From Corynebacterium halotolerans YIM 70093 = DSM 44683 (GTDB lineage: Bacteria > Actinomycetota > Actinomycetes > Mycobacteriales > Mycobacteriaceae): a DNA stretch of 64,000 bases. This document shows, in pieces, positions 51,182-63,536 of this stretch (position 1 is its first letter; each line of letters starts with the position of its first letter). A program made the translations under genes and the position numbers. A model generated the notes under the pieces. It was not told where the DNA came from and ran no database searches. It saw only the letters and a list, made by a program, of their open reading frames with translations. The stretch covers positions 1,220,075-1,284,074 of the forward strand of contig NC_020302.1 in the NCBI RefSeq assembly GCF_000341345.1, written 5' to 3'.

Positions 51182-52765
51182 CTAGATCTCGCCCTGGGTG
51201 ACCTTCTCGGCGGCGGTCTCGATCTCCATGTCCTGGTGCTTCTCGGTGTACCTGGCCAGCTTCGAGGCCTGTTCGAACTCCTCCTCGACCTCGGGCTTCG
51301 GGCCGTTGGTCAGCAGGGTGACCGCGACCATGACGATGGCGGAGGAGAGGAAGCCCGGGACCATCTCGTAGATGATGTCCGAACCGCCGAACTGTCCCCA
51401 GGAGAAGGACACGACGGCACCGGTGACCATGCCGGCGAGCGCACCGGCGGCGTTCAGGCGCTTCCAGTAGAGGGCGGCCAGCATCAGGGGGCCGAACGCG
51501 GAGCCGAAGCCGGCCCACGCGAAGCCGACGAGTCCGAGAATGGAGTCGTTCGGGCTGACCGCCAGGACACCGCCGATGATGGCGACCACCACGACCGCGG
51601 TACGGGAGAGGTTGATCAGCACCTGCTCGCTCGGCAACCGCTTGGCCACGATCTTGTACAGGTCCTCGATCAGCGAGGAGGACACGACCAGCAGCTGGGA
51701 GGACATCGTGGACATGATGGCCGCGAGCACCGCGGTCAGCAGCAGGCCGGCGATCAGCGGGTGGAACAGGATCCGGCCCATGTCGAGGAAGATCGTCTCG
51801 AACGCGGCCTGGTCGGTGATGGTGATGTCCGGGTTCTGGGAGAAGTAGACGGTGCCGATCATCGCGACGAAGGTGGCGCCGATGATGCACAGGAGCATCC
51901 AGCCGATGCCGTACCAGCGGCCCTGCTTGGCCTCGGAGGGGGTGCGCAGGGCCATGAAGCGCACCACGATGTGCGGCTGGCCGAAATAGCCCAGACCCCA
52001 GGCCAGATTGCCGATGATGGCGGCCGCGGAGACGCCGGCGATCATGTTGAAGTAGGTCGGGTTACCTGCGCCGGCCTCCTCGAGCCAGGGGCCGTAGTCG
52101 TTGTTCTCGGCCCAGGAGAAGATGTCCGACGGGTTGTCCAGGGCGATCAGCGCCATGACGGGCACGATGATCAGCGAGGCGAACATGATGATGCCCTGCA
52201 CGGTGTCGGTGTAGGACACGGCCAGGAAGCCGCCGACGAAGGTGTAGGCGACGGTCACGGCCGCGACGATGAGCATGCCGGTGAGGTAGTCGCCGCCGAA
52301 GGTGGCCTCGAAGTAGCGGCCGCCGGAGACCATGCCGGAGGAGACGTAGAAGGTGAAGAACAGGATGATGATGAGCGAGGAGGCCACGCGCAGTGCACGT
52401 GTCCGGTCGCGCAGCCGGTTCTCGAAGAAGCTCGGCAGGGTGATCGAGTTGTTGGCGATCTCCGAGTAGGAGCGCAGGCGGGGTGCCACCCACTTCCAGT
52501 TCGCCCAGGCGCCGACGAGCAGGCCGATGGCGATCCACAGTTCCGACAGACCGGTGACGAACAGGGCGCCGGGCAGGCCCATGAGCAGCCAGCCCGACAT
52601 GTCCGAGGCGCCGGCCGACATGGCGGCGACGAACGGGTGCAGGCCACGGCCGGCGAGCACGTAGTCGTCGTACTTGTCGGTCTTGGTGTAACTCCAGTAT
52701 CCGATGGCCAGCATTGCCGCCATGTAGATGATGATGGCAATGATGAACCAGGTTGTCTCTGACAC
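51182..52765 (-). CDS. putP: sodium/proline symporter
   Basis: 527-residue member of the sodium:solute symporter family with 13 helices. DDYVLAGRGLHPFVAAMSAGASDMSGWLLMGLPGA carries the Na+-binding helix 2 region of PutP. ANWKWVAPRLRSYSEIANNSITLPSFFENR is characteristic of the proline branch. GTG 52765 has AGGAGG six bases upstream. The upstream region contains a CATAA-CA-TTATG palindrome (52861-52872). A strong terminator follows the gene. Confidence 0.92.
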   Translation of the reverse strand: MSETTWFIIAIIIYMAAMLAIGYWSYTKTDKYDDYVLAGRGLHPFVAAMSAGASDMSGWLLMGLPGALFVTGLSELWIAIGLLVGAWANWKWVAPRLRSYSEIANNSITLPSFFENRLRDRTRALRVASSLIIILFFTFYVSSGMVSGGRYFEATFGGDYLTGMLIVAAVTVAYTFVGGFLAVSYTDTVQGIIMFASLIIVPVMALIALDNPSDIFSWAENNDYGPWLEEAGAGNPTYFNMIAGVSAAAIIGNLAWGLGYFGQPHIVVRFMALRTPSEAKQGRWYGIGWMLLCIIGATFVAMIGTVYFSQNPDITITDQAAFETIFLDMGRILFHPLIAGLLLTAVLAAIMSTMSSQLLVVSSSLIEDLYKIVAKRLPSEQVLINLSRTAVVVVAIIGGVLAVSPNDSILGLVGFAWAGFGSAFGPLMLAALYWKRLNAAGALAGMVTGAVVSFSWGQFGGSDIIYEMVPGFLSSAIVMVAVTLLTNGPKPEVEEEFEQASKLARYTEKHQDMEIETAAEKVTQGEI

Positions 52766-53197
52766 CGGTTCCTCCTTTTGGTCAGACGCGGACGGACGCC
52801 ACGCCGCGAGTGGGGTGGCTTAATTTTGTCACGGCCGCGCGTCAGGTGTCGCTCAGGTCACATAACATTATGAAATAAGTTGCCCGCCACGTGGGGCGGG
52901 GTCGGTTGTTGACCGTAACGGCTGCCGGGGACTGGCCCAAACGAAATCGGGCGGCGGGCACGTGTCAATCCGGGGGTAACCGGCGCACTACCTGCGGGCG
53001 ACCCAGGATGTAACGGAATGGCAACAATCGCCGGAGCGGACATGGCGCGGCACCTGCCCACCGCTAAAGGGGGTGGCGGAGGTCACCGTTCCCCGGCACG
53101 GTGCCCCGGCCGCCGGCGAGCGTGATGCGGCCCACGAAAAGTATCTGAACGCCCCGCGACGGGGACTCTGACCGCGCGAAATGGTAGAAAAGACCTT
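52766..53197. other. 432-base divergent region between putP and the SNF2 helicase gene
   Basis: No gene recognised. CATAACATTATG (52861-52872) lies in the only AT-rich patch and may be part of the putP promoter or operator. CCCCG-CGA-CGGGG (53152-53164) is a small hairpin about 35 bases before the helicase start. GC-rich remainder without recognisable motifs. Confidence 0.45.
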
Positions 53198-56281
<3,084 letters not shown>

Positions 56282-57115
56282 ATGGCGGAATCAGACAGGC
56301 CGGGAAAGCAGGGGAGGCAGCGGCCGAAGGACGGCAACGTCATCTACGCCAACTTCGGCAACCGCACCCGGGTGACCGGATCCGACGACGCCCCGCGCGC
56401 CCCCCGGCGCACCCGGCCCGCCTTCGTCCCAGGTGCGGCGCGGCTGCTCGACGCCGTGACCCGGCTGACCGATCAGGGGCGGGTGACCCGGGGCAGGCAG
56501 TACGCGGCCGCCGGCCACGTCGTCGGCCTCGAGGTGGCCAACGGACGCGTCCACGGGCAGGTCGCCGGCTCCCAGAACGAGCCCTTCAACGTGGCGATCC
56601 AGCTGCCGTACCGCTCCACCGACGACATCGCGAAGGTCACCGACCGGCTGGCACGCACCACCAACGGCCTGCGGCGGGCCCGCTCCGGCGACGTCGCCGA
56701 CGAACTGCTCGACATCCTGCTGGCCGAGGACCCGTCCGACATCCGCTTCAGCTGCGACTGCCCGGATTCCGCGGTCGTGTGCAAACACGCGGTGGCCGTG
56801 GTGGAGAAGCTCGCCGCGAAGATGGACGCCGACTCCGCCCTGCTGTTCCAGTTGCGCGGGCTCGACCTGGGCCGGCTCGAGCAGGCCGTCAGCGAACAGG
56901 CGAAGATCGTCAGCCGGGAATCCGAGGACGACACCGAGCTGTTCTGGTCCGGGCATCCGCTGCCGGACCTGCCGGATCCGAAGGTGGCGCCGGCGTTGGA
57001 CGACTCCGACCTGGACCTGCTGCACAAGGCGATGCGGGCGGTGTCCTACACCAGCATTGACCAGCTGCGCGCGGTCTCCGACATCGAGGACATCTACGAC
57101 CATCTGACGCGGTGA
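56282..57115 (+). CDS. SWIM zinc-finger protein
   Basis: 277-residue partner of the SNF2 helicase. The SWIM motif is SCDCPDSAVVCKHAVAVV (near residues 158-175, CxCx(n)CxH). The N-terminus is basic and probably flexible. Family members bind DNA or protein through this zinc site. ATG 56282 abuts the helicase stop codon, so the pair is translationally coupled. This two-gene unit recurs in actinobacteria and suggests one functional complex. Confidence 0.88.
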   Translation: MAESDRPGKQGRQRPKDGNVIYANFGNRTRVTGSDDAPRAPRRTRPAFVPGAARLLDAVTRLTDQGRVTRGRQYAAAGHVVGLEVANGRVHGQVAGSQNEPFNVAIQLPYRSTDDIAKVTDRLARTTNGLRRARSGDVADELLDILLAEDPSDIRFSCDCPDSAVVCKHAVAVVEKLAAKMDADSALLFQLRGLDLGRLEQAVSEQAKIVSRESEDDTELFWSGHPLPDLPDPKVAPALDDSDLDLLHKAMRAVSYTSIDQLRAVSDIEDIYDHLTR

Positions 57116-57200
57116 GGGTGGCCGGGTCCGTGCCGGTGGAAGTGTGAGTCCGGACAAACGGCTTCCCCTGGTCCTCTGCGGCCGGGGCCCGGCGATCGAG

Positions 57201-57638
57201 TCACCGCAGGTCAGACAGTTCTTCCTGCAGTGATTGCGGAAGCGTGGCGAACCATTCCTCTTCCTTGCCCGGCTCCGGCAGGAGCTTGCCGTATTCGGTC
57301 ATGTTCTCACCGGGGATCTCATTGACGTAGACCCACACATGCTCGGGAGGAAGCTCCAGCACATCAGCGACCTTCGAGGTGATCTGCTCCAAGAGATCCG
57401 TCTTTTGCTGCGCGGTGCGCCCGGAGCGGATGTCGGCGTGGATCCAGACATGCCCTTCGGGGGCCTCCCGTCCGGCCAGGAAAAGTGCCCCTGCATCCAG
57501 GTCATTGAAGATGACCTGGACCAGGTAGCGCGGGGCGACGGCTATGTCGCGGTGGAGAGTGGTCAACAGGTCCGCCACCGCCGCGCGGCGTTCCTGGTCA
57601 ATCAGCCCGGCACGGGACGAGACGGCATAACTGGGCAT
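57201..57638 (-). CDS. tautomerase-superfamily enzyme, cis-CaaD/Cg10062 family
   Basis: 145-residue enzyme related to cis-3-chloroacrylate dehalogenase and to Cg10062 of C. glutamicum. Counting after removal of Met, all known catalytic residues are present: Pro1, His28, Arg70, Arg73, Tyr103 and Glu114 (PSYAVS, TLHRD, IRSGR, WVYV, MTEY). Cg10062 hydrates acetylenecarboxylate and dehalogenates 3-chloroacrylates slowly; the natural substrate is uncertain. ATG 57638 has GAAAGGA upstream and places Pro directly after Met, as required. No halogenated-compound pathway genes are adjacent. Confidence 0.9.
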   Translation of the reverse strand: MPSYAVSSRAGLIDQERRAAVADLLTTLHRDIAVAPRYLVQVIFNDLDAGALFLAGREAPEGHVWIHADIRSGRTAQQKTDLLEQITSKVADVLELPPEHVWVYVNEIPGENMTEYGKLLPEPGKEEEWFATLPQSLQEELSDLR

Positions 57639-57922
57639 CGACGGCGTCCTTTCGGTGATTGGCTCATCCGGGGCGTTTAACCTGAATACACCGATGGACC
57701 CCAGGGGGTGAGCCTGCCGTCGGTGTGAGGAGTGCCCAGAGTTTCCGGGTAGGGGTGATCCCCAGCTCTCGATGGTTCTGGTTGTCCCACGGATTGCAGC
57801 TCTCTCGCGCCGAGGGCTCTCGGGCCGTCCCGGACCCCGGCACCCCGTCGGGGTAGGGGGACCGGGGCACGCTACGCGGCGTGAACCCACGCTGGGGGAA
57901 CTTCCCGACCGGCAGGGGACGC

Positions 57923-58609
57923 TTACAGGTTCTGGAGCATCTGCTCCATTTCGGCGATCTCGGCTTCCTGGTCTTCAATGACCTGCTCAGCCAGGGCCAC
58001 GGCCTGCGGGTTCTGGCCGTCATTGACCTCATCGCGGGCCATGTCGACGGCGCCTTCGTGGTGGGCGGTCATCTGTTCCAGGTAGAGCCGGGCCGCCTCC
58101 GTACCTTGGGCGTTCTCCAGGGCCGCCAGGTCCTCCTCGGTCATCATCCCGCTCATGCCACCCATCTCGCCGTGATCCATCCCACCCATGCCAGAGGATC
58201 CGGTGACCGGCTGCTCACCCCACGCCTCGAGCATGGCGTTCATCCGGTCGATCTCGGGGCCCTGGGCGTCGATAACACCCTGGGCGAAGTCAGCGACCTC
58301 GGTCGGGATGTTGTCCTTGGCCAGCAGAATCTCGCTCATCTCCACGGCCTGCTGGTGATGGGGGATCATCATCTGCGCGAACATCACGTCGGCGTCGTTG
58401 TGCTCGGCGGAGATCTCCCCGCCCGTCCCGGTCGTGGTGGTCTCGGTGGCGGTGTCACCTTCATCGGTGGTGGCCGGGGCGGAGGTGGCGGTGTCAGTGG
58501 CCGTACCGGTGGTCGAATCCCCGTTGTCTCCTCCGGTGTCATTGCCGCAGGCGGCCAGGGCCAGGGTGGAGGTCAGGGTGAGGGCGGCGAGAGTGGTGGT
58601 GCGCTTCAT
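57923..58609 (-). CDS. DUF305 lipoprotein of the copper locus
   Basis: 228-residue lipoprotein with lipobox LALAAC (Cys21) and a Thr/Asp/Gly-rich linker. Then comes a ferritin-like-fold DUF305 domain, with MIPHHQQAVEMSEILL and MTAHHEGAVDMARDEV as its paired His-rich helices and a Met-rich loop (SGMGGMDHGEMGGMSGMM). The His/Met pattern suits copper binding outside the membrane. ATG 58609 has AAAGGA. It lies 49 bases after copB on the same strand and is the last gene of the copper operon. The 284 bases downstream contain no recognisable gene. Confidence 0.85.
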   Translation of the reverse strand: MKRTTTLAALTLTSTLALAACGNDTGGDNGDSTTGTATDTATSAPATTDEGDTATETTTTGTGGEISAEHNDADVMFAQMMIPHHQQAVEMSEILLAKDNIPTEVADFAQGVIDAQGPEIDRMNAMLEAWGEQPVTGSSGMGGMDHGEMGGMSGMMTEEDLAALENAQGTEAARLYLEQMTAHHEGAVDMARDEVNDGQNPQAVALAEQVIEDQEAEIAEMEQMLQNL

Positions 58610-58658
58610 GATGGTTCCTTTCACGGTGATTTCCAGGTGTGGTTCGAGAATGAAGGGG

Positions 58659-60914
58659 TCAGTGAGTGGTGGTTGCGGGGGACTCCGGCCCAATGATTTC
58701 TTCCTCCTTCGGGTCGGTGGGGGCGAGCTGCGCCGGATCGAGGGTGATCCGGCGCAGCAGCTGGGCGTTGAGTGCGACCACGATGGTCGACAGCGACATC
58801 AGGATGGCGCCCACGGCGGGGGACAGCACGAACCCGACCGGGGCGAGCACACCGGCAGCGAGGGGCACGGCCACGATATTGTAGCCGGATGCCCAGATGA
58901 GGTTCTGGATCATCTTGCGGTAGCTGGCCCGCGAGAGCTCGATCATCGACAGCACCGCCCGGGGGTCGTCGCTGGCCAGCACCACCCCGGCGGACTCCAT
59001 GGCCACATCGGTGCCGGCACCGATGGCGATGCCGACCTCGGCCCGTGCCAGGGCCGGGGCGTCGTTGACGCCGTCACCGACCATGGCCACCCTCAGGCCA
59101 CGGTCCTGCAGCTGCGTGACCTTGGTGTCCTTGTCCTGGGGCAGGACCTCGGCGAAGACCTCATCAATCCCCAGATCCTCACCGACCACCTGGGCGACCT
59201 GACGGGCGTCGCCGGTGATCATGGCGACCTTGACCCCGCGGTCCTGCAGGGCCTTTACAGCCGCGCGGGATTCAGGGCGGACCTTGTCCTCGACCGCCAC
59301 GGCACCGATGATCTGGCCGTCACGGACGATATGCAGCACGCCGGCCCCACGCTCGGTCCAGGAGCGGGTGGTGTCGGTGATCTCGCCCGGTGTGGTGAGG
59401 TCGAGTTCGCGCAGCATGTTGGGTCCGCCGACGAGGATTTCGGCGTCGTTGACAGTGGCGCGGACCCCGCGGCCGGTGGCGGCGGTGAAATCGGTGCCGC
59501 GCAGTCCGAGACGGGAGGCCTCCGGGTGCTCGGTGGCGGCGGTGACGATCGCCCGGGCCACGGGGTGTTCGCTGTCGGCTTCGGCGGCAGCGGCCAGGGC
59601 CAGCAGCTGGCCCTCTGTGGTGCCGGGAACGGCGGCGATGTCGGTGACGGCGTGCGCGCCTTCGGTCAGGGTGCCGGTCTTGTCGAACAGCACCACGTCA
59701 ATGGTGCGCATCCGCTCCAGGGCCATGCGGTTTTTGATCAGCACCCCGGACTTCGCGGCCCGCTCGGTGGAGATCGCGATGACCAGCGGGATGGCCAGGC
59801 CCAGGGCGTGCGGGCAGGCGATGACCAGCACGGTCACGGTGCGTACCACGGCATCGTCCGGGCTGCCGATGATCGCCCAGACCACCGCGGTGATCAGGGC
59901 GGCAACCAGGGCGAACCAGAACAACAACGCCGCCGCCCGGTCGGCGAGCGCCTGAGCGCGGGAAGAGGACTCCTGGGCATCAGCGACCATGCGTTGAATA
60001 CCGGCCAGAGCGGTGTCCCCGCCGGTGGCCTCAACGCGGACGCGGACGGTGTTGTCGGTGGCCACCGTCCCGGCCACCACTTTTTCGCCGGTGTCCCGGA
60101 AAACGGGCCGGGATTCCCCGGTGATCATCGCCTCATCGAACTCGGCCGCGCCGTTCACGATGGTCCCGTCGGCCGGTACGCGGGCTCCGGCCCGCACCAG
60201 GACGGTATCGCCCGGGGCCAACTCCGAGATGGCCACGGTGTGGGTGGTGTCGCCCTCGATTTTCTCGGCCTCGTCCGGCAGCAGGGCGGCTAGGGCGTCG
60301 AGGGCGGAGGAGGCCGAGCCCAGTGCGCGCATCTCCATCCAGTGGCCCAGCAGCATGATGGTCACCAGCAGCGCCAGCTCCCACCAGAAGTCGAGGTGGA
60401 ATCCACCGATCCCGAGGGTGGTGATCCAGGAGGCGACAAACGCCACGGTGATCGCCATGGCGATTAGCAGCATCATGCCCGGCTGGCGGGAGCGCAGTTC
60501 CGTCCATCCGCCCTTAAGGAACGGCAGGCCGCCGTAGAAGAAGATCACGGTGCCCAGGATGGGCGCGATCCAGGTGGAGCCGGGGAATTCCGGGATCTGG
60601 TAGCCGATGATCTCGGCGAACATCGGGCTGAAGAACACGACCGGAACCGACAGGACCAGCGACCACCAGAAGCGGTTCCTGAACATCGCCACACTGTGAC
60701 CGGCGTGCTCGCCGTGATCGTGGACGTGGTGCTCATCGTGTTGATCATGGCCGTGGCCCGCGTGCCCACCAGGGGTACGGGCCGGGTGTTCTTCGTCCAC
60801 CGCCGAGTGCGGGTGCTCGTGAGGCATCGCCTGGCCGTGGGTGTCCGCGTCCATGTGCTGATCGTGATCGGCATGGTCGGCGTGGTGATCGCCGTGCTGG
60901 CGAGGGGTTGTCAT
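58659..60914 (-). CDS. copB: copper-exporting P-type ATPase, CopB type
   Basis: 751-residue P1B-ATPase. The N-terminal 75 residues are extremely His-rich, in place of CxxC metal domains. The membrane metal site is CPH (367-369), not CPC, which is the CopB (P1B-3) signature for Cu/Ag. TGES is at 265-268, DKTGT at 411-415 and GDGVNDAPAL further on. It exports copper from the cytoplasm at the expense of ATP. ATG 60914 has AAGGAG five bases upstream. It follows the broken chaperone gene by 44 bases in the copRS operon. Confidence 0.93.
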   Translation of the reverse strand: MTTPRQHGDHHADHADHDQHMDADTHGQAMPHEHPHSAVDEEHPARTPGGHAGHGHDQHDEHHVHDHGEHAGHSVAMFRNRFWWSLVLSVPVVFFSPMFAEIIGYQIPEFPGSTWIAPILGTVIFFYGGLPFLKGGWTELRSRQPGMMLLIAMAITVAFVASWITTLGIGGFHLDFWWELALLVTIMLLGHWMEMRALGSASSALDALAALLPDEAEKIEGDTTHTVAISELAPGDTVLVRAGARVPADGTIVNGAAEFDEAMITGESRPVFRDTGEKVVAGTVATDNTVRVRVEATGGDTALAGIQRMVADAQESSSRAQALADRAAALLFWFALVAALITAVVWAIIGSPDDAVVRTVTVLVIACPHALGLAIPLVIAISTERAAKSGVLIKNRMALERMRTIDVVLFDKTGTLTEGAHAVTDIAAVPGTTEGQLLALAAAAEADSEHPVARAIVTAATEHPEASRLGLRGTDFTAATGRGVRATVNDAEILVGGPNMLRELDLTTPGEITDTTRSWTERGAGVLHIVRDGQIIGAVAVEDKVRPESRAAVKALQDRGVKVAMITGDARQVAQVVGEDLGIDEVFAEVLPQDKDTKVTQLQDRGLRVAMVGDGVNDAPALARAEVGIAIGAGTDVAMESAGVVLASDDPRAVLSMIELSRASYRKMIQNLIWASGYNIVAVPLAAGVLAPVGFVLSPAVGAILMSLSTIVVALNAQLLRRITLDPAQLAPTDPKEEEIIGPESPATTTH

Positions 60915-60958
60915 GACACTCCTTCCTCTCACCTCATGTGCGGTGATGGGTGGGTCAG

Positions 60959-61215
60959 TCAGGAAATGGGGACCGTGTGCCCGGCCTGCCCGGTCGCCCG
61001 GCGGACAGTCCCCGGGGAGGTGCCGCCGCTGACGGTAACCGTGGTGAAGCTGCCTGTGCAGTGTCCGCAGGTCATCCCGTCGCCTCGAAAATGACCGCGA
61101 GGTCAGGTGTTGGGCCGTCTTCGGTGGCGGGAGGGGCCGACGCGGTCCCGGAGGGCGCGCAGTACCCGCATCCGGCGGAGGCCAGTGGCAGCAGGCGGGG
61201 AGTCTGGGTCGTCAT
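60959..61215 (-). pseudogene. frameshifted, internally deleted copper chaperone (HMA) remnant
   Basis: ATG 61215 with a strong AAGGAG starts a 47-residue frame that ends at 61072 just after FEATG. The next frame, entered at ATG 61075, begins MTCGHC, the metal motif of copper chaperones, and runs to a stop at 60959. Loss of one base between the two frames would explain the break. The second part is only 38 residues, against about 65 for an HMA domain, so about 25-30 residues also appear to be missing (inference from family length). The first frame contains GCGYCAPSG. ATG 61215 overlaps the kinase stop. Confidence 0.7.
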
Positions 61216-62432
61216 CGGGAAGCTCCTTGGGATTGATGGGTTGGGGCGGGGACCTCATCCTTCAGTCTGTATCCCGGCCGCGTATCAGCCGAGGGGTGAT
61301 GGAGACCATCGTGCATCAGTGGACGCTCCCTTGAGGGCCGGGGAAGACGGATAGTGAACACCGCTCCGGCACCGGGTCCCGCGGACGTCGCGGTGAGTGC
61401 GCCTCCATGGGCTTCAACCAGGGCACGGGAGATGGTCAGGCCGATACCGGAGCCGCCGTTGTCCCGGCCGCGGGCGGTGTCACCCCGGTAGAACCGCTCG
61501 AAGACGTGGCCCAGCTGGTCGCCGGTCAGTCCTTCGCCGGTGTCGGCGACCTCGATGAGGACCGTGCCCGATCCCTGTCGTACCGCGCTGACGGTGACCT
61601 GCCCGCCGGTGGGGGTGTGGCGCAGCGCGTTGGAGAGCAGGTTGCCCATCACCTGGCCGAAGCGTTGTCGGTCGACGAGGACGGTTACCCCGGAGGTGCC
61701 GACCTCCACCTGCAGCCCCACGCCCTTGGCCTGGTAGTCCTCCCGAACCGCAGCGGTTGCGGCACGGAGGAGCTCGCCGAGGGGTTCCTCGGCGAGGTCC
61801 AGGTCAATTCGGTCCTCCTGGGCGCGGGAGACGTCGTCGATGTCCTCGATCAGACGGGTGAGACGTTTCAGTTGTTCGGCCATCACCGCCTGTGTGGCGG
61901 GGCTCCAGTCGACGACCCCGTCCTGGAGTCCATCGAGGTAGACGGCGAGCACGGACACCGGGGTGCTCATCTCGTGGGCGAGATCCGACAGCAGTTGCCG
62001 ACGTACCTCCTCGGTGTGTTCGAGCCGGTGGGCCATGGTGTTGAAGGCGTGCGCCAGGGTCGTGACCTCCGGGCCGGCGTTGCCGGCGGGGACGCGGACC
62101 CGGTAGTTGCCGCCGGCCACGGTGGTGGCGGCACGGGTCAGGCCCTGCAGGGGTGTCCGGAGCCGGCGGGAGAGCCAGAGACTGGCCAACAGCGCACAGA
62201 TCAGGGCGGTCGGTACCGCGACCGCCAGGGTGATCAGGCCGGCGTCACGGTAGGCCTGCTCGACATGGAGCAGTTCGAGGGCGGGATCCGATCGGTCGGC
62301 CATCAGCAGGTGGTGGTGGAACAGGGGTGGGCCCACCAGGGACGCCACGGCCGCCGCGGCGATCAGGCTGACGGTCACGACCAGGACCTGGGCGGCCAGG
62401 AATCGGAAGGTCAGTCCGGTTTCGTTTCTCAT
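61212..62432 (-). CDS. copS: copper-sensing histidine kinase
   Basis: 406-residue membrane sensor kinase. Helices lie near 10-32 and 66-88, enclosing a short external loop with FHHHLLMAD that could bind copper. Next are a HAMP domain (about 88-140), the phospho-acceptor His153 in SDLAHEMSTPVS, and N box (LLSNALRHT), G1 (VADTGEG), F and G2 (GGSGIGLTISRALV) boxes. Its ATG overlaps the copR stop (ATGA), and its own stop overlaps the chaperone remnant start. Partner of the OmpR-type regulator. Confidence 0.9.
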   Translation of the reverse strand: MRNETGLTFRFLAAQVLVVTVSLIAAAAVASLVGPPLFHHHLLMADRSDPALELLHVEQAYRDAGLITLAVAVPTALICALLASLWLSRRLRTPLQGLTRAATTVAGGNYRVRVPAGNAGPEVTTLAHAFNTMAHRLEHTEEVRRQLLSDLAHEMSTPVSVLAVYLDGLQDGVVDWSPATQAVMAEQLKRLTRLIEDIDDVSRAQEDRIDLDLAEEPLGELLRAATAAVREDYQAKGVGLQVEVGTSGVTVLVDRQRFGQVMGNLLSNALRHTPTGGQVTVSAVRQGSGTVLIEVADTGEGLTGDQLGHVFERFYRGDTARGRDNGGSGIGLTISRALVEAHGGALTATSAGPGAGAVFTIRLPRPSRERPLMHDGLHHPSADTRPGYRLKDEVPAPTHQSQGASR

Positions 62433-63151
62433 GGCCGTCCCATCCGGTAGCCGACCCCGCGGACGGTGTCGATGTAGCCACGCCCCCGGGCATCGTTGCC
62501 GAGCTTGCGGCGCAGGTTGCCGATGTGTACGTCAACGATGCGCTCATCACCGACCCAGGAGGTGTCCCAGACGTCGGTGATGAGTTCGTGGCGGGAGAGG
62601 ACCTGGCCGGGGCGGGCGGCCAGGGCGACCAGCAGCTCGAATTCCGTGCGTGTGAGGGCCACGGCGGTGTCCTCGACGCGGGCTTCGTGGGCGGCCGGAT
62701 CAACGACGAGGTCGCCGAAGACGTGAGGGGTGGCCGGTTGCGGCCCGGCGGCGCCGGTCCGTGGGCGGCGCAGGACGGCAAGGACCCGGGTGACCAGTTC
62801 ACGGATGCTGAACGGTTTGGTGATGTAGTCGTCGGCACCGGTGGTCAAGCCGGTTATCTTGTCATCCTCACTTACACGGGCGGTGAGCATGAGGATGTAG
62901 CAGTCGGAGAAGGTGCGGATCCGACGGCAGACCTCGAGGCCGTCCATGCCGGGCAGGCCGAGATCAAGCACGATGACATCGGGCTCATGCCTGCGGGTGT
63001 CGTCCACCGCCTGGCTCCCGGTGTGGGCCTGCGCGACGTCAAAACCGGCGCGGATGAGATAGTTGGCCACCATCTGGGCCAGGGGCTTCTCGTCGTCGAC
63101 GACGAGGACCTTGCCGGCGGGCCGATCCTGTGTCGTTGTTCGGGCAACCAT
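62429..63151 (-). CDS. copR: copper-responsive OmpR-family response regulator
   Basis: 240-residue regulator. Receiver domain: VVDDEKP with acidic pair Asp19/Asp20, phospho-acceptor Asp63 (VLDLGLPGMDG) and Lys of DDYITKPF. The C-terminal winged helix ends in RRKLGNDARGRGYIDTVRGVGYRM. ATG 63151 lies eight bases downstream of GATACT on the minus strand, so the message may be leaderless. First gene of the minus-strand copper operon. A CopR-type box lies about 60 bases upstream, between it and the divergent CueP gene. Confidence 0.9.
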   Translation of the reverse strand: MVARTTTQDRPAGKVLVVDDEKPLAQMVANYLIRAGFDVAQAHTGSQAVDDTRRHEPDVIVLDLGLPGMDGLEVCRRIRTFSDCYILMLTARVSEDDKITGLTTGADDYITKPFSIRELVTRVLAVLRRPRTGAAGPQPATPHVFGDLVVDPAAHEARVEDTAVALTRTEFELLVALAARPGQVLSRHELITDVWDTSWVGDERIVDVHIGNLRRKLGNDARGRGYIDTVRGVGYRMGRP

Positions 63152-63210
63152 GGGTCCCAGTATCACCCGAGGATGCGACAGAGCAGGCGGATCCGGGCCC
63201 CCCACAGGCC

Positions 63211-63230
63211 ACATCTTCGCCAAATCTTCA
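63211..63230 (-). promoter_or_regulatory. CopR box
   Basis: On the minus strand the sequence reads TGAAGATTT-GG-CGAAGATGT. It matches the C. glutamicum CopR direct-repeat motif TGAAGATTTnnTGAAGATTT at 16 of 18 defined positions. It lies in the 385-base copR/CueP divergent region, the rest of which (63152-63536) holds no recognisable gene. It probably controls the copR operon, the CueP gene or both. Confidence 0.7.
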
Positions 63231-63536
63231 TGAACCGTGGGCCTGTCTGGAGGGCACTCGTCCCCACACGGAGGAGAAAAGGTCTCTCCCGGGACGGAAG
63301 CTGGGCCTCCCCACCAGGGGTTCTCGTCACGGACGAGTGTCCGCCGTGGTGCCGTGGCGGCCAGCCCGACGCGGAGATCCGTACCGCAACCACCGTGGGC
63401 GGGGCCGCCGCCCGGGCCTGCTCCCGGCGTTTTACAGCGCTGTGAGCAGTCGTTTTATTTAAGGGGCGCGAAGGGTGCGTGCTAGAAAAGTCTGTGGCGC
63501 CGATCCCGGGCCGCCCGATGACTCAAGGAGATGGAC

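Noticed and set aside
58398..60293. 631-codon plus-strand frame opposite copB and the DUF305 gene
   Set aside because: Antisense shadow; the minus strand has CPH, DKTGT and DUF305 motifs.
61060..61080. Programmed ribosomal frameshift to join the two copper-chaperone frames
   Set aside because: No slippery heptamer or following structure is visible, and the downstream HMA part is too short, so a decayed gene is more likely.
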